From: DASQPR01 sp963797675
Lineage (GTDB): Bacteria > Actinomycetota > Actinomycetes > Mycobacteriales > Micromonosporaceae
Length of the DNA: 64,000 nucleotides
Direction of reading: 5' to 3'
NCBI GenBank assembly: GCA_963797675.1
Contig: CAWCQQ010000002.1
Coordinates: 1,550,001 to 1,614,000, forward strand
Shown: positions 54,061 to 62,899 of the stretch, piece by piece
Layout: each line of letters starts with the position of its first letter
Numbering within the stretch: the first letter of the stretch is position 1
Program-made: the position numbers and the translations under genes
The notes under the pieces: generated by a model
Databases searched by the model: none
The model's input: the letters and a program-made list of their open reading frames with translations, nothing else
What the model was told of the DNA's origin: nothing

Positions 54061-55124
54061 AGTGGAGAGACCCATCTGGCGAGATTGGTGCAGTTGGCGA
54101 ACCGTGCGCCGGCGATCAGCCGAGTCAGCTCGCCCAGCGGGATCTGCGTACGGTCGTGGACGGCGATGGTGACACCGCAGTCGCCCGCGATGAAGGCGAG
54201 CACGCTGCCGCCGTCCGGCATCTCGACCAGGCCGGCCTGGTTGGCGGTGTAGTACCAGGCCTCGTACCCGTCGATCGTGATCGGTGATCCGGGCGGGCGG
54301 ATCCATTCGCTGCCGGCCACCGGCCGCGCGTAGATCCTCAGTGCGGTGCCATCCGACGGTGGCAGCGTCGTCGGCCACCAGACCGGCGCGTCGCCGAAGC
54401 TCACCACGGAACCCTGCTCGCCGGGCACACTGTCGCCGTCGACCATGACGGCGACACGTGTTGGCAAGTTGGCCGGGACATAGGTCAGGCGGTACGGCGC
54501 GTTCACCGGTACCGCGGCGTCGACCCGGACCGCGTCGGCGACGCTGGACAGATCCGCTGGGCTGTCGCCGTCCTGGACGACGATCCAGGCACCGGAACCG
54601 TCGAGCCAGCCGAGCGCGAGGCCGCTGGGCGTGCCGACCAGATTGGGATAGTCCGCGCCCTCGTGCGGGTCTGGCGTGACGAGGGTCGCGAGGTACGCCC
54701 GATGGCCCCGGACCGTGACGGCGGTGCCGCTGAGCAGCTTGGATGCGTTGTACGTGCGGGGGTCGTACATCGTGACGCCAGCATACGTCGGGCTGACCGG
54801 CGAGGCCGAGCGGACGATAATGTACTGCGCGGTACCCGTGACGCCATACGACGACCGGATATACCCGCTGCCGGGCGCCACATCGAGCGTGAGCGCCAAC
54901 GGCGCTCGACCGGCAGCATCGACCTGCCGGTGCAGATTCGTGACCGCCACCGGTACGGCGATCACGGCAGCTATCGCCAGGGCGGCCACCCCGGCGTACG
55001 CGCGTCGGCGGCGCCGCCGGATCCGGATCGCGCCCTCGTGTACCGCGGCCACCAGCCCGGGAGCATCCGCCGCGAGGTCCTCGTGGTCGATCAGCGTACG
55101 GCGCAGTTGCTCGACATCGGTCAT
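54054..55124 (-). CDS. Membrane protein paired with a SigE-family sigma factor
   Basis: 356 residues from ATG 55124, which overlaps the sigma gene stop (ATGA); codons further upstream belong to the sigma frame. Residues 1-45 are cytoplasmic (DVEQLRRTLIDHEDLAADAP, then a run of eight Arg/Lys), one helix follows (AYAGVAALAIAAVIAVPVAV), and the rest is extracytoplasmic, beta-rich with two late cysteines (GDCGVTIAVHD, FANCTNLARW). The layout mirrors the pair at the left edge of the window. It may act as sensor or anti-sigma factor; no zinc anti-sigma motif is visible. Confidence 0.75.
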   Translation of the reverse strand: MTDVEQLRRTLIDHEDLAADAPGLVAAVHEGAIRIRRRRRRAYAGVAALAIAAVIAVPVAVTNLHRQVDAAGRAPLALTLDVAPGSGYIRSSYGVTGTAQYIIVRSASPVSPTYAGVTMYDPRTYNASKLLSGTAVTVRGHRAYLATLVTPDPHEGADYPNLVGTPSGLALGWLDGSGAWIVVQDGDSPADLSSVADAVRVDAAVPVNAPYRLTYVPANLPTRVAVMVDGDSVPGEQGSVVSFGDAPVWWPTTLPPSDGTALRIYARPVAGSEWIRPPGSPITIDGYEAWYYTANQAGLVEMPDGGSVLAFIAGDCGVTIAVHDRTQIPLGELTRLIAGARFANCTNLARWVSPLP

Positions 55125-55636
55125 CGCTCGCCTCCCTGGAAACTTGTGACCTCGCGAAGGTCGGTATCGACCCGGAGCGTCTGCAGCGCCCGCGTCGCGT
55201 ACGCGCGGACCGTGGCCGGCCGACATCCGAGCACGTCGGCAATCTCGGTGTCGGTCAGGTCCTCGTAGTAGCGGAGCACGATCACGGCGCGCTGCTGCTT
55301 CGGCAGGCCGGCCAGGCGCTGCCAGAGTTCGTCCCGCCGGCCGACGTCGCCGGAGCGATCCGGAGCCGCCGGCGCCCGCGGACCGTCCAGCGCCTCGTAT
55401 GTGAGGGCGACGGTCCGGATGCCACGGCGCCGCCGCAGCGACAGGAACTCGTTCGTCACCATGGTCCGGACGTACGCGTACGGCTCATCGAGTCCGCCGA
55501 TCCGCCGCCACCGGATCAGTGCCCGGGTGAGCACCTCCTGGACGATGTCCCGAGCCGATTCCCGATCACCGGTGAGCACGGCGGCGTACCGCAGCAACGC
55601 CGCCAGGCGCGCCTGCGCGAACTCCTCGAACTGCAC
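55121..55636 (-). CDS. SigE-family ECF RNA polymerase sigma factor
   Basis: 171 residues. Region 2: FEEFAQARLAALLRYAAVLT then SARDIVQEVLTRALIRWRRI; region 4: LPKQQRAVIVLRYYEDLTDT then GCRPATVRAYATRALQTLR. Second sigma factor of this subfamily in the window, again with a downstream membrane protein translated by overlap. Confidence 0.92.
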   Translation of the reverse strand: MQFEEFAQARLAALLRYAAVLTGDRESARDIVQEVLTRALIRWRRIGGLDEPYAYVRTMVTNEFLSLRRRRGIRTVALTYEALDGPRAPAAPDRSGDVGRRDELWQRLAGLPKQQRAVIVLRYYEDLTDTEIADVLGCRPATVRAYATRALQTLRVDTDLREVTSFQGGER

Positions 55637-55721
55637 CCGGGTCCCCTTCCGTCACCGAGAAGAACGCAATCGGGGACCGATCTGCTGTGCGGGCGTCCAA
55701 CCCGTCTACCCTCGATCCGGT

Positions 55722-56030
55722 CTACACCGGACTGTCCGGGCCGGTCAGGTGCGATTCGAGCGATGCCATCTTGGCATTCATGGCATCGACGGTGCCGGGT
55801 CGTACGTCGGCCTTCAGGGTCATGCTGGCTCGGGGCGCAACCGCCAGGACGGCGTCCATGGCCGCCTTGACCACGGCCATCACCTCGTCCCACTCGCCTT
55901 CGATCATGGTGAACATGGCGTCGGTCCGGTTCGGCAGGCCGCTGGCCCGGACGACCCGTACGGCCTCGGCGACCGGCGCGGCCACATCGACGCCGACACC
56001 CAGTGGAGTAATGGAGAACGCGATGATCAT
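55722..56030 (-). CDS. MTH1187-family thiamine-binding protein
   Basis: 102 residues, the usual size. IIAFSITPLGVGVDVAAPVA, then LPNRTDAMFTMIEGEWDEVM and RASMTLKADVRPGT match the ferredoxin-like MTH1187/YkoF fold. Members bind thiamine or related compounds; role here unknown. ATG 56030. Confidence 0.85.
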   Translation of the reverse strand: MIIAFSITPLGVGVDVAAPVAEAVRVVRASGLPNRTDAMFTMIEGEWDEVMAVVKAAMDAVLAVAPRASMTLKADVRPGTVDAMNAKMASLESHLTGPDSPV

Positions 56031-56143
56031 GTGTCGATTATGGCCGATCTCCGGTGCTGAATCCTCCGGTTACGTACCGCTTACCGCCGGTGATATGTCT
56101 TGTTTGGATTGACTGACGGCCGGGATCCTGGTTCGGTGGTCTG

Positions 56144-56845
56144 ATGCGGCGACCCCCACGCGTGCTGATCGGTATTCTGCTTGCCGCCGTCCTGTCCGGC
56201 GGCGGTGCCGCGACGATCTCCCGGCTGCACCATGCCGCGACCGATCCCTGGAGCGTCAACGGATCCGGCGTCTACCCCGGATCGCTGCTCAACGCCATGC
56301 AGGCGCCGGTCGCGCTGCCGACGCATGCGCCGGCGACGGCCAAGCCGAGCCCCACCCCGAAACCGTCACCGTCACCGTCCAGGGCCTCGGCGAAGCCGAC
56401 CCACACGGCATCGCCGGCAGGTAACACGATGATCAGCCAACTGCTCGCCCAGATCAACAAGCTCCGCGCCGCGCACGGCCTGCCGCCCTACGCGCTGCTC
56501 GGCGGCCTCAATGCCAGCGCGCACAAGCACAATCTCCAAATGATGGGTACGTGCGGGATGTCCCACCAGTGTCCGGGCGAGCCGTCGCTGGGCAGCCGCA
56601 TCTCCGCGCAGGGCGTGCACTGGACCTCCTGCGGAGAGAACATCGGCTACAGCGGACCACATCCGGACAAAACGTCCGCGTTGATCAGCGCGGCCGAAGG
56701 TCTGACGACGGCGATGTACAACGAGACACCGCCGGACGACGGGCACCGTCGCAACCTCCTGAGCACACAGTTTCACTACATCGGCATTGACGTGGTGCGA
56801 GATGGTTCCGGAACGGTCTGGCTGACCCAGGATTTCAGCGGCTGA
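56144..56845 (+). CDS. Secreted CAP-domain (SCP/PR-1) protein
   Basis: 233 residues. An N-terminal helix (VLIGILLAAVLSGGGAATIS) acts as signal or anchor, a Pro/Ser/Thr linker follows (about 62-92), then the CAP domain: LLAQINKLRAAHGLPPYALL, HKHNLQMMGTCGMSHQCPGE, SCGENIGYSG and HRRNLLSTQFHYIGIDVV, with the conserved His and Glu. Extracellular role unknown. Confidence 0.88.
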   Translation: MRRPPRVLIGILLAAVLSGGGAATISRLHHAATDPWSVNGSGVYPGSLLNAMQAPVALPTHAPATAKPSPTPKPSPSPSRASAKPTHTASPAGNTMISQLLAQINKLRAAHGLPPYALLGGLNASAHKHNLQMMGTCGMSHQCPGEPSLGSRISAQGVHWTSCGENIGYSGPHPDKTSALISAAEGLTTAMYNETPPDDGHRRNLLSTQFHYIGIDVVRDGSGTVWLTQDFSG

Positions 56846-56920
56846 CCCTCGTACCCCGTGGCGCGGCGGAGCGGTTACCGCTTGACGGTGCGGGGAACAA
56901 TGCCGGCATGAGTCGTTTCG

Positions 56921-58198
56921 GTGGCTTCTCGAACACACGGTCGTGGGCGCCGCGCGGCGTACCGCAACGGCCTGGCGGTTGCGGCGTTCAGCGCGTTGAC
57001 ACTGGTTGCCCTGACCGTCGCCGGCTGCGCGTCGCCCGCTGCGTCCGGCGGATCCGGCGCCGTGTCCGACGTTTCGCCGTCCACGGGTGTTCCGTCCACG
57101 GGTGTGCCGTCCACGACTGGGTCGTCCACGCCGACCGGCACGACATCGACCGCTAATCCGACGTCGCACGTGGGTGGACCGGTCCCGGCCGGGTTCCTTG
57201 CCCGGGATCTGACGTTCGTCAGTGCCGACCAGGGTTGGCTGCTGGGTACGGCACCGTGCGCATCCGCGCCCTGCACGTCGATCGTCCGTACCACCGACGG
57301 CGGCCGGACCTGGGTCGGCATCCCGGCGCCCCGGGCGGGCCTGGCGTCGGTCGGGCAGAACGGCTGCGGCGACGGGCCGTGCGTCTGGGGCCTGCGGTTC
57401 GCCAACCCGTCGGTCGGGTACGCGTTCGGGCCCAATTCGCTCTACCTGACCGTCAATAGCGGCGCCACCTGGCAGAAACAGTCGGTGCAGGCGGATGCGA
57501 TCGAGATCGCGAACGGAACCGCACTGCGCGTCAGTCACACCACGGTCGGCTGCCCGCCCGGTTGCACGTACCGGATTTCCAGCGCACCGGTGGGCTCGAC
57601 GGCCTGGCACGCGATCGCGACCTCGACCGCGTTGACCGGCAACCAGGTCCGGTTGCTGCGGACCGGTCACCACGCCTACCTGGAGGTCTACCAGAACCCG
57701 GCCGGTGGCTCGGAGAACGCGCACCCGACGCTGCTGACGTCGAGCGACGACGGCAACCATTGGACCGTGCACGCCGACCCGTGCGGCACGCACGGCGGTA
57801 TCGAGGCGGACAGTCATGACATGGCGGTCGCCGCGGATGGGTCGCTGACCCTGCTGTGCGAGCAGCGTGACGATGGCGCGAGCTTCGTCGTGACGTCCAC
57901 GAACGGGGGCGCGAGCTTCGGACCGCAACGATCGACACCCGGCACGTACGCCGACGCGGTCGGTGCGGCCAGTGCCGGTACGCTGCTCGTCTCCGTCAAC
58001 GGCACGCTCTATCGCAGCACCAACGCCGGGACAAACTGGACGAACGTTGCCTCCGGAACGGTCGCGGCGTCGCCGGATGACAGCTCCGGCGTGATCGGAT
58101 TCGAGAGCGGCACCGTCGGACGATGGGTGCCCGGAGCCGACTCGGTCCTGACCACGACGAACGCCGGAGCGTCCTGGACCAGCTACGTTTTCCACTGA
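56921..58198 (+). CDS. Lipoprotein with Asp-box (BNR/sialidase-like) repeats
   Basis: 425 residues from GTG 56921. Signal and lipobox are AAFSALTLVALTVAGC. After a Ser/Thr-rich linker a beta-propeller with Asp-box motifs follows: TTDGGRTWVG, NSGATWQKQ, SSDDGNHWTV, STNGGASFGP, STNAGTNWTN, TTNAGASWTS, plus VSADQGWLLG. Such folds occur in sialidases and photosystem assembly factors (YCF48); no catalytic sialidase triad is seen, so binding is more likely than hydrolysis. Confidence 0.82.
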   Translation: MASRTHGRGRRAAYRNGLAVAAFSALTLVALTVAGCASPAASGGSGAVSDVSPSTGVPSTGVPSTTGSSTPTGTTSTANPTSHVGGPVPAGFLARDLTFVSADQGWLLGTAPCASAPCTSIVRTTDGGRTWVGIPAPRAGLASVGQNGCGDGPCVWGLRFANPSVGYAFGPNSLYLTVNSGATWQKQSVQADAIEIANGTALRVSHTTVGCPPGCTYRISSAPVGSTAWHAIATSTALTGNQVRLLRTGHHAYLEVYQNPAGGSENAHPTLLTSSDDGNHWTVHADPCGTHGGIEADSHDMAVAADGSLTLLCEQRDDGASFVVTSTNGGASFGPQRSTPGTYADAVGAASAGTLLVSVNGTLYRSTNAGTNWTNVASGTVAASPDDSSGVIGFESGTVGRWVPGADSVLTTTNAGASWTSYVFH

Positions 58199-58266
58199 CG
58201 ATCGTCGGGCGGGTTCCAACGACAATCGACGGGCTGGTTCCACTGGCGATCGTCGAGCGGGCGAGC
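58195..58266. repeat. Three imperfect tandem 24-bp repeats after the Asp-box gene
   Basis: Units at 58195, 58219 and 58243 share the pattern GACGATCGTCGGGCGGGTTCCA with a few changes each. The first contains the stop codon of the lipoprotein gene (58196-58198). Non-coding beyond that. Confidence 0.7.
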
Positions 58267-58333
58267 CGACGGCGCACTCACTTGCGCGTATCCCTAAGAT
58301 GCGTTGGATCGGGGGGTAACAGCAGGGAGAGGT

Positions 58334-59074
58334 ATGGCCGCGACAACGCTCTACCCGTTCGTACCGTCCGGGCCCCGGTTCGGTGAGTCGCTCGCGTTCT
58401 TCCGGGAACTCGGGTTCACAGTTGCGTGGAACGACTCCGGCCTGGCCGGTCTGCGCAACGGCAACGCCTACTTCCTGCTGCAGGACATCAACGTGCCCGA
58501 GTGGCAGAGCAATCAGATGATCACGTACGAGGTGGACGACCTCGACGTCTACTGGTCGGACATCTCAAAGCGCGACCTGCCGCACACGTACGACGGAGTC
58601 TCGATCAAGCCGCCCACCGAGTATCCGTGGGGTCGCGAGATTCACATCATCGATCCCGGCGGCGTGTGCTGGCACGTCCGCCAGGCCGTGTTCACCAACG
58701 CGATCACGCACATCCTGGTGGTCAGTGACACCGATGCGGCCCGCCGGTTCTGGGTCGACGTGGTCGGGACCGATCTCTACCGGACGTACGGCGACAGCAC
58801 CGTCCTGCGCTGGCACGGCACGTGGTTGCTGCTGGTCGCGGAGGGAGAGCCCACCGTGGACAAGCCGACGATCAAATTCGCACCGCCGACCGATCGGCAG
58901 CGGGTCAGTCACGCCATCACGATCAGGGTCGCGGACTGCCACCAGGTGTACGACGAGATGTGTGCACGTGGTGCCGTTTTTATGACCCCGCCGTACGACT
59001 GGGGTAGTGAAATCCGTTGCTACTTCCGCGACCCCGACGGGCACCTGATCGAACTCAGCGAGACCACGTCCTGA
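58334..59074 (+). CDS. Two-domain VOC (glyoxalase/bleomycin resistance fold) protein
   Basis: 246 residues from ATG 58334, with AGGGAGAGG just upstream. The first VOC module spans about 1-118 (FGESLAFFRELGFTVAWNDS, EIHIIDPGGVCWHVRQ), the second about 122-244 (AITHILVVSDTDAARRFWVD, EIRCYFRDPDGHLIELSE with the metal-site Glu). Fused VOC pairs act as dioxygenases, lyases or binding proteins; function not assignable. Confidence 0.85.
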   Translation: MAATTLYPFVPSGPRFGESLAFFRELGFTVAWNDSGLAGLRNGNAYFLLQDINVPEWQSNQMITYEVDDLDVYWSDISKRDLPHTYDGVSIKPPTEYPWGREIHIIDPGGVCWHVRQAVFTNAITHILVVSDTDAARRFWVDVVGTDLYRTYGDSTVLRWHGTWLLLVAEGEPTVDKPTIKFAPPTDRQRVSHAITIRVADCHQVYDEMCARGAVFMTPPYDWGSEIRCYFRDPDGHLIELSETTS

Positions 59075-59117
59075 CTCGTCGGTTTATCGATCACGCTGAT
59101 CCGGGTACCGGGCGTCC

Positions 59118-59420
59118 ATGGGTATCGGAGCAGGGATTTTCCTGATCGCACTGGGTGCGATCCTCACATTTGCCGTGAACTGGCATGTTAGCGGCGTCGA
59201 CCTCCACGCGGTCGGCTGGGTCCTGATGATCGCCGGACTTGCCGGGATCATCCTCTACTTTGTCTTCTGGAACAGCCGCCGCCGTCCGCGTACGGTCGTG
59301 ACACAGCAGCAGCCCAACGGTTACGTAGGGCAGCCGGCGTACCGCGAGACGGTGACCTATCAGGATCAGGACGGTGTGCCGCCGACCTACGCACCGCCGA
59401 CGACTCCTCCGGGCGTCTAG
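59118..59420 (+). CDS. DUF6458 small membrane protein
   Basis: 100 residues with two helices (GIGAGIFLIALGAILTFAVN and VGWVLMIAGLAGIILYFVFW), RRPRT, and a Pro/Gln/Tyr-rich cytoplasmic tail. The MGIGxGIFLIAxGAILxFAV opening is the DUF6458 signature of actinomycetes. Function unknown. A strong terminator follows. Confidence 0.85.
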   Translation: MGIGAGIFLIALGAILTFAVNWHVSGVDLHAVGWVLMIAGLAGIILYFVFWNSRRRPRTVVTQQQPNGYVGQPAYRETVTYQDQDGVPPTYAPPTTPPGV

Positions 59421-59456
59421 AGCCGTCGTCTGGAACCGGCGTCTGGAAAACGTTCC

Positions 59457-59494
59457 GCAGCAGCGGGGAGGCCGATCGGCCTCCCCGCTGCTGC
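59457..59494 (+). terminator. Perfect 17-bp-stem terminator
   Basis: GCAGCAGCGGGGAGGCC (59457-59473) and GGCCTCCCCGCTGCTGC (59478-59494) pair perfectly around GATC, making the whole 38 bp a palindrome, 37 bp after the DUF6458 stop. Confidence 0.85.
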
Positions 59495-59738
59495 GTGTCC
59501 GTGCGCAGGTACGAGGCCCGATCGGGGATCACTGTTCCATAACCATCGTGCCACTCGGCTGACACCGGCCGGCCGACATCCATTTCGGCTGGCTAGATCT
59601 TTACGCGCATGTGTCCTGCTTGTGACGGGTGCATGTCCCGTGTGGATCAGGGTGCTTATCTCACGACTTGAAATTAGTCGCATTCGTTATCTCGGCGTTA
59701 TTGACGTGGCGACCGTCACTCCGATTAACTCGTGCCAC

Positions 59739-59774
59739 GGAACCGGTACCGCAACCGCTTCCGCAACCGGTACC
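59739..59774. repeat. Three tandem 12-bp repeats in the lacI promoter
   Basis: GGAACCGGTACC, GCAACCGCTTCC and GCAACCGGTACC follow one another. Each is itself nearly palindromic, so they could be additional protein-binding sites beside the LacI operator 15 bp downstream. Confidence 0.6.
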
Positions 59775-59788
59775 GGGGTTTGCTCAGA

Positions 59789-59810
59789 CTACCGGAATCG
59801 TTTCCGGTAG
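59789..59810. promoter_or_regulatory. LacI-type operator
   Basis: CTACCGGAA (59789-59797) and TTCCGGTAG (59802-59810) are perfect inverses around TCGT. The GGAA-T-CG-T-TTCC core with a central CG is typical of LacI-family sites. It is 49 bp before the regulator's start, fitting autoregulation. Confidence 0.75.
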
Positions 59811-59858
59811 AACGGTTCGCATGTTGGTCACGCACGTTCGATGAGGAGGTGGGGACGG

Positions 59859-60926
59859 GTGCCGATCACGATCGCGGACGTTGCCGCCCGTGCGGGCGTG
59901 AGCAAAACAACCGTCTCCCGGGTTCTGAACGGCAAGGGTGAACTCGACATCGCGACCGCGACCCGCGTCCGCAAGGTGATCGATGATCTCGGATACGTGC
60001 CGAGCGCCCGAGCGGTGGGCCTGGCCCGCGGCCGGACGCGGATCGTCGGCATGCTCGTACCGTCGCTCACGTGGCCCTGGATCGGCGACGTGTTGCAGGG
60101 TGCGGTCGACGTGCTCGAGAGCGAAAGCTACGGGCTGCTGCTGTTTACCTGCAACCGCGGTGAGGAGTCGATGCGGCAGTTCGCCACCCAGGTTTCGGCG
60201 AAGTCGTTCGACGGACTGCTGGTCATCGAGCCGGAGGGCACGATCGACTACATCGCAGATCTGCATGACCGGGGCCTGCCGGTCGTGTTGATCGACGATC
60301 GGGGCCACCGCCCGCAGTTTCCCTCGGTCACCACGACGAACCGCGATGGCGGAGCGTCGGCGGCGGCGCATCTGATCTCGCTCGGCCGGACGAAGCCCAT
60401 CGTCGTCACCGGCCATGAGCGGTTCGGCTGCACGCAGGAGCGCCTCGACGGCTTCGCGGAAACGTTCGCGTCGGCCGGCATCCCGCTCGATCCCGAGCGG
60501 ATCATCGAGGGCGACTTCACCTACGACTGCGGTCGCCTTGCGGTCAAACAAGCAATCGCCTGCGGTCTGGAATTCGACGCCATCTTCGCGCACAATGACC
60601 TCTCTGCGATCGGCGCTATGCAGGCCATTCGCGAGGTGGGTCTGCGTGTGCCGGATGACATATCGGTCGTCGGCTTCGACGACGTGCCGTCAGCGGCACA
60701 CACGGATCCGCCGCTGACAACGGTGCACCAACCGCTGCGCCAGATGGGTGCGGCGGCGGCGCACATGCTTCTCGACCATTTCTCCGGAAATCTGTTGTCG
60801 CACGCACCAACGGTGATTCCGACAGAACTTGTCGTCCGAGGCACCACCAAGGTCGCCGGAACCCCAGTCACCGGTACCACCCCAACGGGCTCCACAACAT
60901 CCGGGAGCGCTCCGACAGGCGCGTGA
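59859..60926 (+). CDS. LacI-family transcriptional regulator
   Basis: 355 residues from GTG 59859, preceded by AGGAGG at 59843-59848. The helix-turn-helix and hinge read ITIADVAARAGVSKTTVSRV and YVPSARAVGLARGRTRIVG; the periplasmic-binding-like domain has SYGLLLFTCNRGEES, DAIFAHNDLSAIGAMQAIRE and DDISVVGFDDVPSAAHTDPP. A Thr/Pro tail of ~20 residues is extra. It probably controls itself and the importer that follows. Confidence 0.93.
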   Translation: MPITIADVAARAGVSKTTVSRVLNGKGELDIATATRVRKVIDDLGYVPSARAVGLARGRTRIVGMLVPSLTWPWIGDVLQGAVDVLESESYGLLLFTCNRGEESMRQFATQVSAKSFDGLLVIEPEGTIDYIADLHDRGLPVVLIDDRGHRPQFPSVTTTNRDGGASAAAHLISLGRTKPIVVTGHERFGCTQERLDGFAETFASAGIPLDPERIIEGDFTYDCGRLAVKQAIACGLEFDAIFAHNDLSAIGAMQAIREVGLRVPDDISVVGFDDVPSAAHTDPPLTTVHQPLRQMGAAAAHMLLDHFSGNLLSHAPTVIPTELVVRGTTKVAGTPVTGTTPTGSTTSGSAPTGA

Positions 60927-61043
60927 CCGGACTATATATCTGCACTGGTCGATCCGCGAAGCGGGCCGGCGCGATGAAACACGCCCTAAACAGGTTTATA
61001 TCCCCTGACACCGGTATGAATGCAAGGAATCCAAGGAGGATCC

Positions 61044-62732
61044 ATGCGCGTCACACGTGGTGCCGCCCTAGCCGTAGCCGGCTTGGTAGTGGCCGCCGGA
61101 CTCGCTGCATGTAGTAGCAGCGGCAAGGCAAGCCCAGGCGCGACGACCGGCGGCAAGCCCGCGGTCACCGTGCTTAACATCGGTATGCCGAACGGTTCGC
61201 AGACCGATAACAACAACCCGTTCCTCGGCAGCTCGGCCGGGGCTTCGCTCGGCTACCGGTTCATGATCTACGAACCGCTGGAAATGACCAACCAGGTCCA
61301 GCCGGCGGCGCCCGGCAAGCCGTGGCTCGCCACGGCCGCGACGTGGTCGAACAACTTCCAGTCGCTGTCGCTCACGATCCGCGACGGCGTGAAGTGGACG
61401 GACGGTCAGCCGCTCACCGGCGCCGACGTCGCCTACACGTTCCAGCTCATGAAGGACCACGCCGCCCTCAACATCAACGGCCTGACCTTCGGTGACATCA
61501 CCGCGACCGGTAACACGGTCAACCTGACGTTCCCGAGCTCGCAGTTCGTGAACCAGACGAAGATCCTCAGCCAGTTCATCGTGCCGCAGCACCTGTGGTC
61601 GCAGATGTCCGACCCGACCACCGACACGGTCCAGAAGCCGGTCGGTACGGGCCCGTACACGCTGACGTCGTTCAACGCCAACACGATCGTTCTCGACGCG
61701 GTCAAGTCCGGTTACTGGCAGAAGATGCCGGCCGTCAAGCAGCTGCGGTACACGTCCTACACGGACAACGACTCGCAGACGACGGCGCTGGCCAACGGCT
61801 CCGCCGAGTGGAGCTTCGTGTTCATCCCGAACCCGAAGGCCGTTTACCAGAGCAAGGACCCGGCGCACAACATGCTGTGGTTCCCGCCGACCATCTCGGC
61901 CCACGGCCTGTGGCTCAACACCCAGAAGAAGCCGTTCGACGACGCGAACCTCCGGGTCGCGATGTCGATGGTCATCAACCGTAGCGACGTCGTCCAGCAG
62001 GGCGAGGCCGGCTACTTCTACCCCGAGATCACGAACGTCACCGGCATCCCGACCCCCGCCGGCAACTCGTTCATCGACCCGGCGTACGCGAACAAGAACT
62101 TCACGGTGGACGTGCCGGGCGCCAAGGCGCTGCTGACGTCGCACGGCTACACCTACGCCGGCAACACCCTGAAGGACCCGTCCGGCAAGGCCGTCACGAT
62201 CACGCTGGCCGACCCGAGCGGCTGGTCCGACTACCAGACCGACCTTGAGATCATCAAGGACAACCTGTCGCAGATCGGCATCACCGCGAAAATCAACAAG
62301 GAGAACCAGGACGCCTGGTTCAAGGACGTGGACACGGGCAACTTTGACGCCGTCCTGCACTGGACGAACGGTGGAGCCACCCCGTACGACCTGTACGAGA
62401 ACATCATGGATGGTGCGCTCTACAAGCCGATCGGTACCGGTGGCGTCGGTGGTAACTACGGCCGCTACCAGAACCCGGCCGCCACGGCAGCGCTCCAGTC
62501 GTACGCGACGGCGAGCGATGACGCCACGCGTGCAGCAGCGATGAGCACGCTCGAAGGCATCATGGTCAACCAGATGCCGATGATCCCGCTGATGGCTGCG
62601 AACGCCGGTGGCGAATACGTCACGACCCACTGGGTCGGATGGCCGTCGGACAGCAACCCGTACGCACCTGCTCAGCCGACCGACCTGAACGCGCTCGACA
62701 TCGTTCTGCACCTGACCCCGGCTACGTCCTGA
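61044..62732 (+). CDS. ABC transporter substrate-binding lipoprotein, family 5 (SBP_bac_5)
   Basis: 562 residues from ATG 61044 with AAGGAGG at 61033. Lipoprotein signal ALAVAGLVVAAGLAAC. The family-5 fold is clear: PFLGSSAGASLGYRFMIYEP, TIRDGVKWTDGQPLTGADVA, DTVQKPVGTGPYTLTSFNAN and LRVAMSMVINRSDVVQQGEA. Family 5 usually binds peptides, but members behind a LacI regulator often bind oligosaccharides (cellobiose or mannobiose type); here the LacI gene 117 bp upstream favours a sugar. A hairpin separates it from the ATPase gene. Confidence 0.92.
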   Translation: MRVTRGAALAVAGLVVAAGLAACSSSGKASPGATTGGKPAVTVLNIGMPNGSQTDNNNPFLGSSAGASLGYRFMIYEPLEMTNQVQPAAPGKPWLATAATWSNNFQSLSLTIRDGVKWTDGQPLTGADVAYTFQLMKDHAALNINGLTFGDITATGNTVNLTFPSSQFVNQTKILSQFIVPQHLWSQMSDPTTDTVQKPVGTGPYTLTSFNANTIVLDAVKSGYWQKMPAVKQLRYTSYTDNDSQTTALANGSAEWSFVFIPNPKAVYQSKDPAHNMLWFPPTISAHGLWLNTQKKPFDDANLRVAMSMVINRSDVVQQGEAGYFYPEITNVTGIPTPAGNSFIDPAYANKNFTVDVPGAKALLTSHGYTYAGNTLKDPSGKAVTITLADPSGWSDYQTDLEIIKDNLSQIGITAKINKENQDAWFKDVDTGNFDAVLHWTNGGATPYDLYENIMDGALYKPIGTGGVGGNYGRYQNPAATAALQSYATASDDATRAAAMSTLEGIMVNQMPMIPLMAANAGGEYVTTHWVGWPSDSNPYAPAQPTDLNALDIVLHLTPATS

Positions 62733-62780
62733 GTCAGCACACCGGTGCTGAACGACCTAGTAGTACCTGCTAGTTAACAG

Positions 62781-62818
62781 GGTTCTCCCCGGGCGGTCTC
62801 GACCGTCCGGGGAGAACC
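62781..62818 (+). terminator. Hairpin between binding protein and ATPase genes
   Basis: GGTTCTCCCCGGGCGGTC (62781-62798) pairs with GACCGTCCGGGGAGAACC (62801-62818) along 18 bp with one G-T wobble. It probably limits read-through so that the binding protein is made in excess. Confidence 0.75.
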
Positions 62819-62899
62819 GCACCACCGATGTACAGACCCCACCTGTACAGACACACCCCCACAGATCGACCGTCGCATCGAAGAGAACGGAACGCGGGC

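Larger units (their letters stand above)
59421..59858. other. Intergenic region: terminator, repeats and LacI operator
   Basis: 438 bp. It holds the 38-bp palindromic terminator (59457-59494), an AT-richer promoter part from about 59640, three tandem 12-bp units (59739-59774) and a palindromic operator (59789-59810) before the LacI gene. No coding sequence was recognised. Confidence 0.6.

Noticed and set aside
56015..56040. Another copy of the ATGATCATG repeat seen at 14.4 and 15.5 kb
   Set aside because: Only about ten bases match, they cover the start codon of the thiamine-binding protein gene, and the hairpin partner is missing.
61068..62711. Long antisense open frame opposite the family-5 binding protein
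   Set aside because: The plus strand encodes an intact lipoprotein with signal peptide and ribosome site; the antisense product is Arg/Val-rich without motifs.
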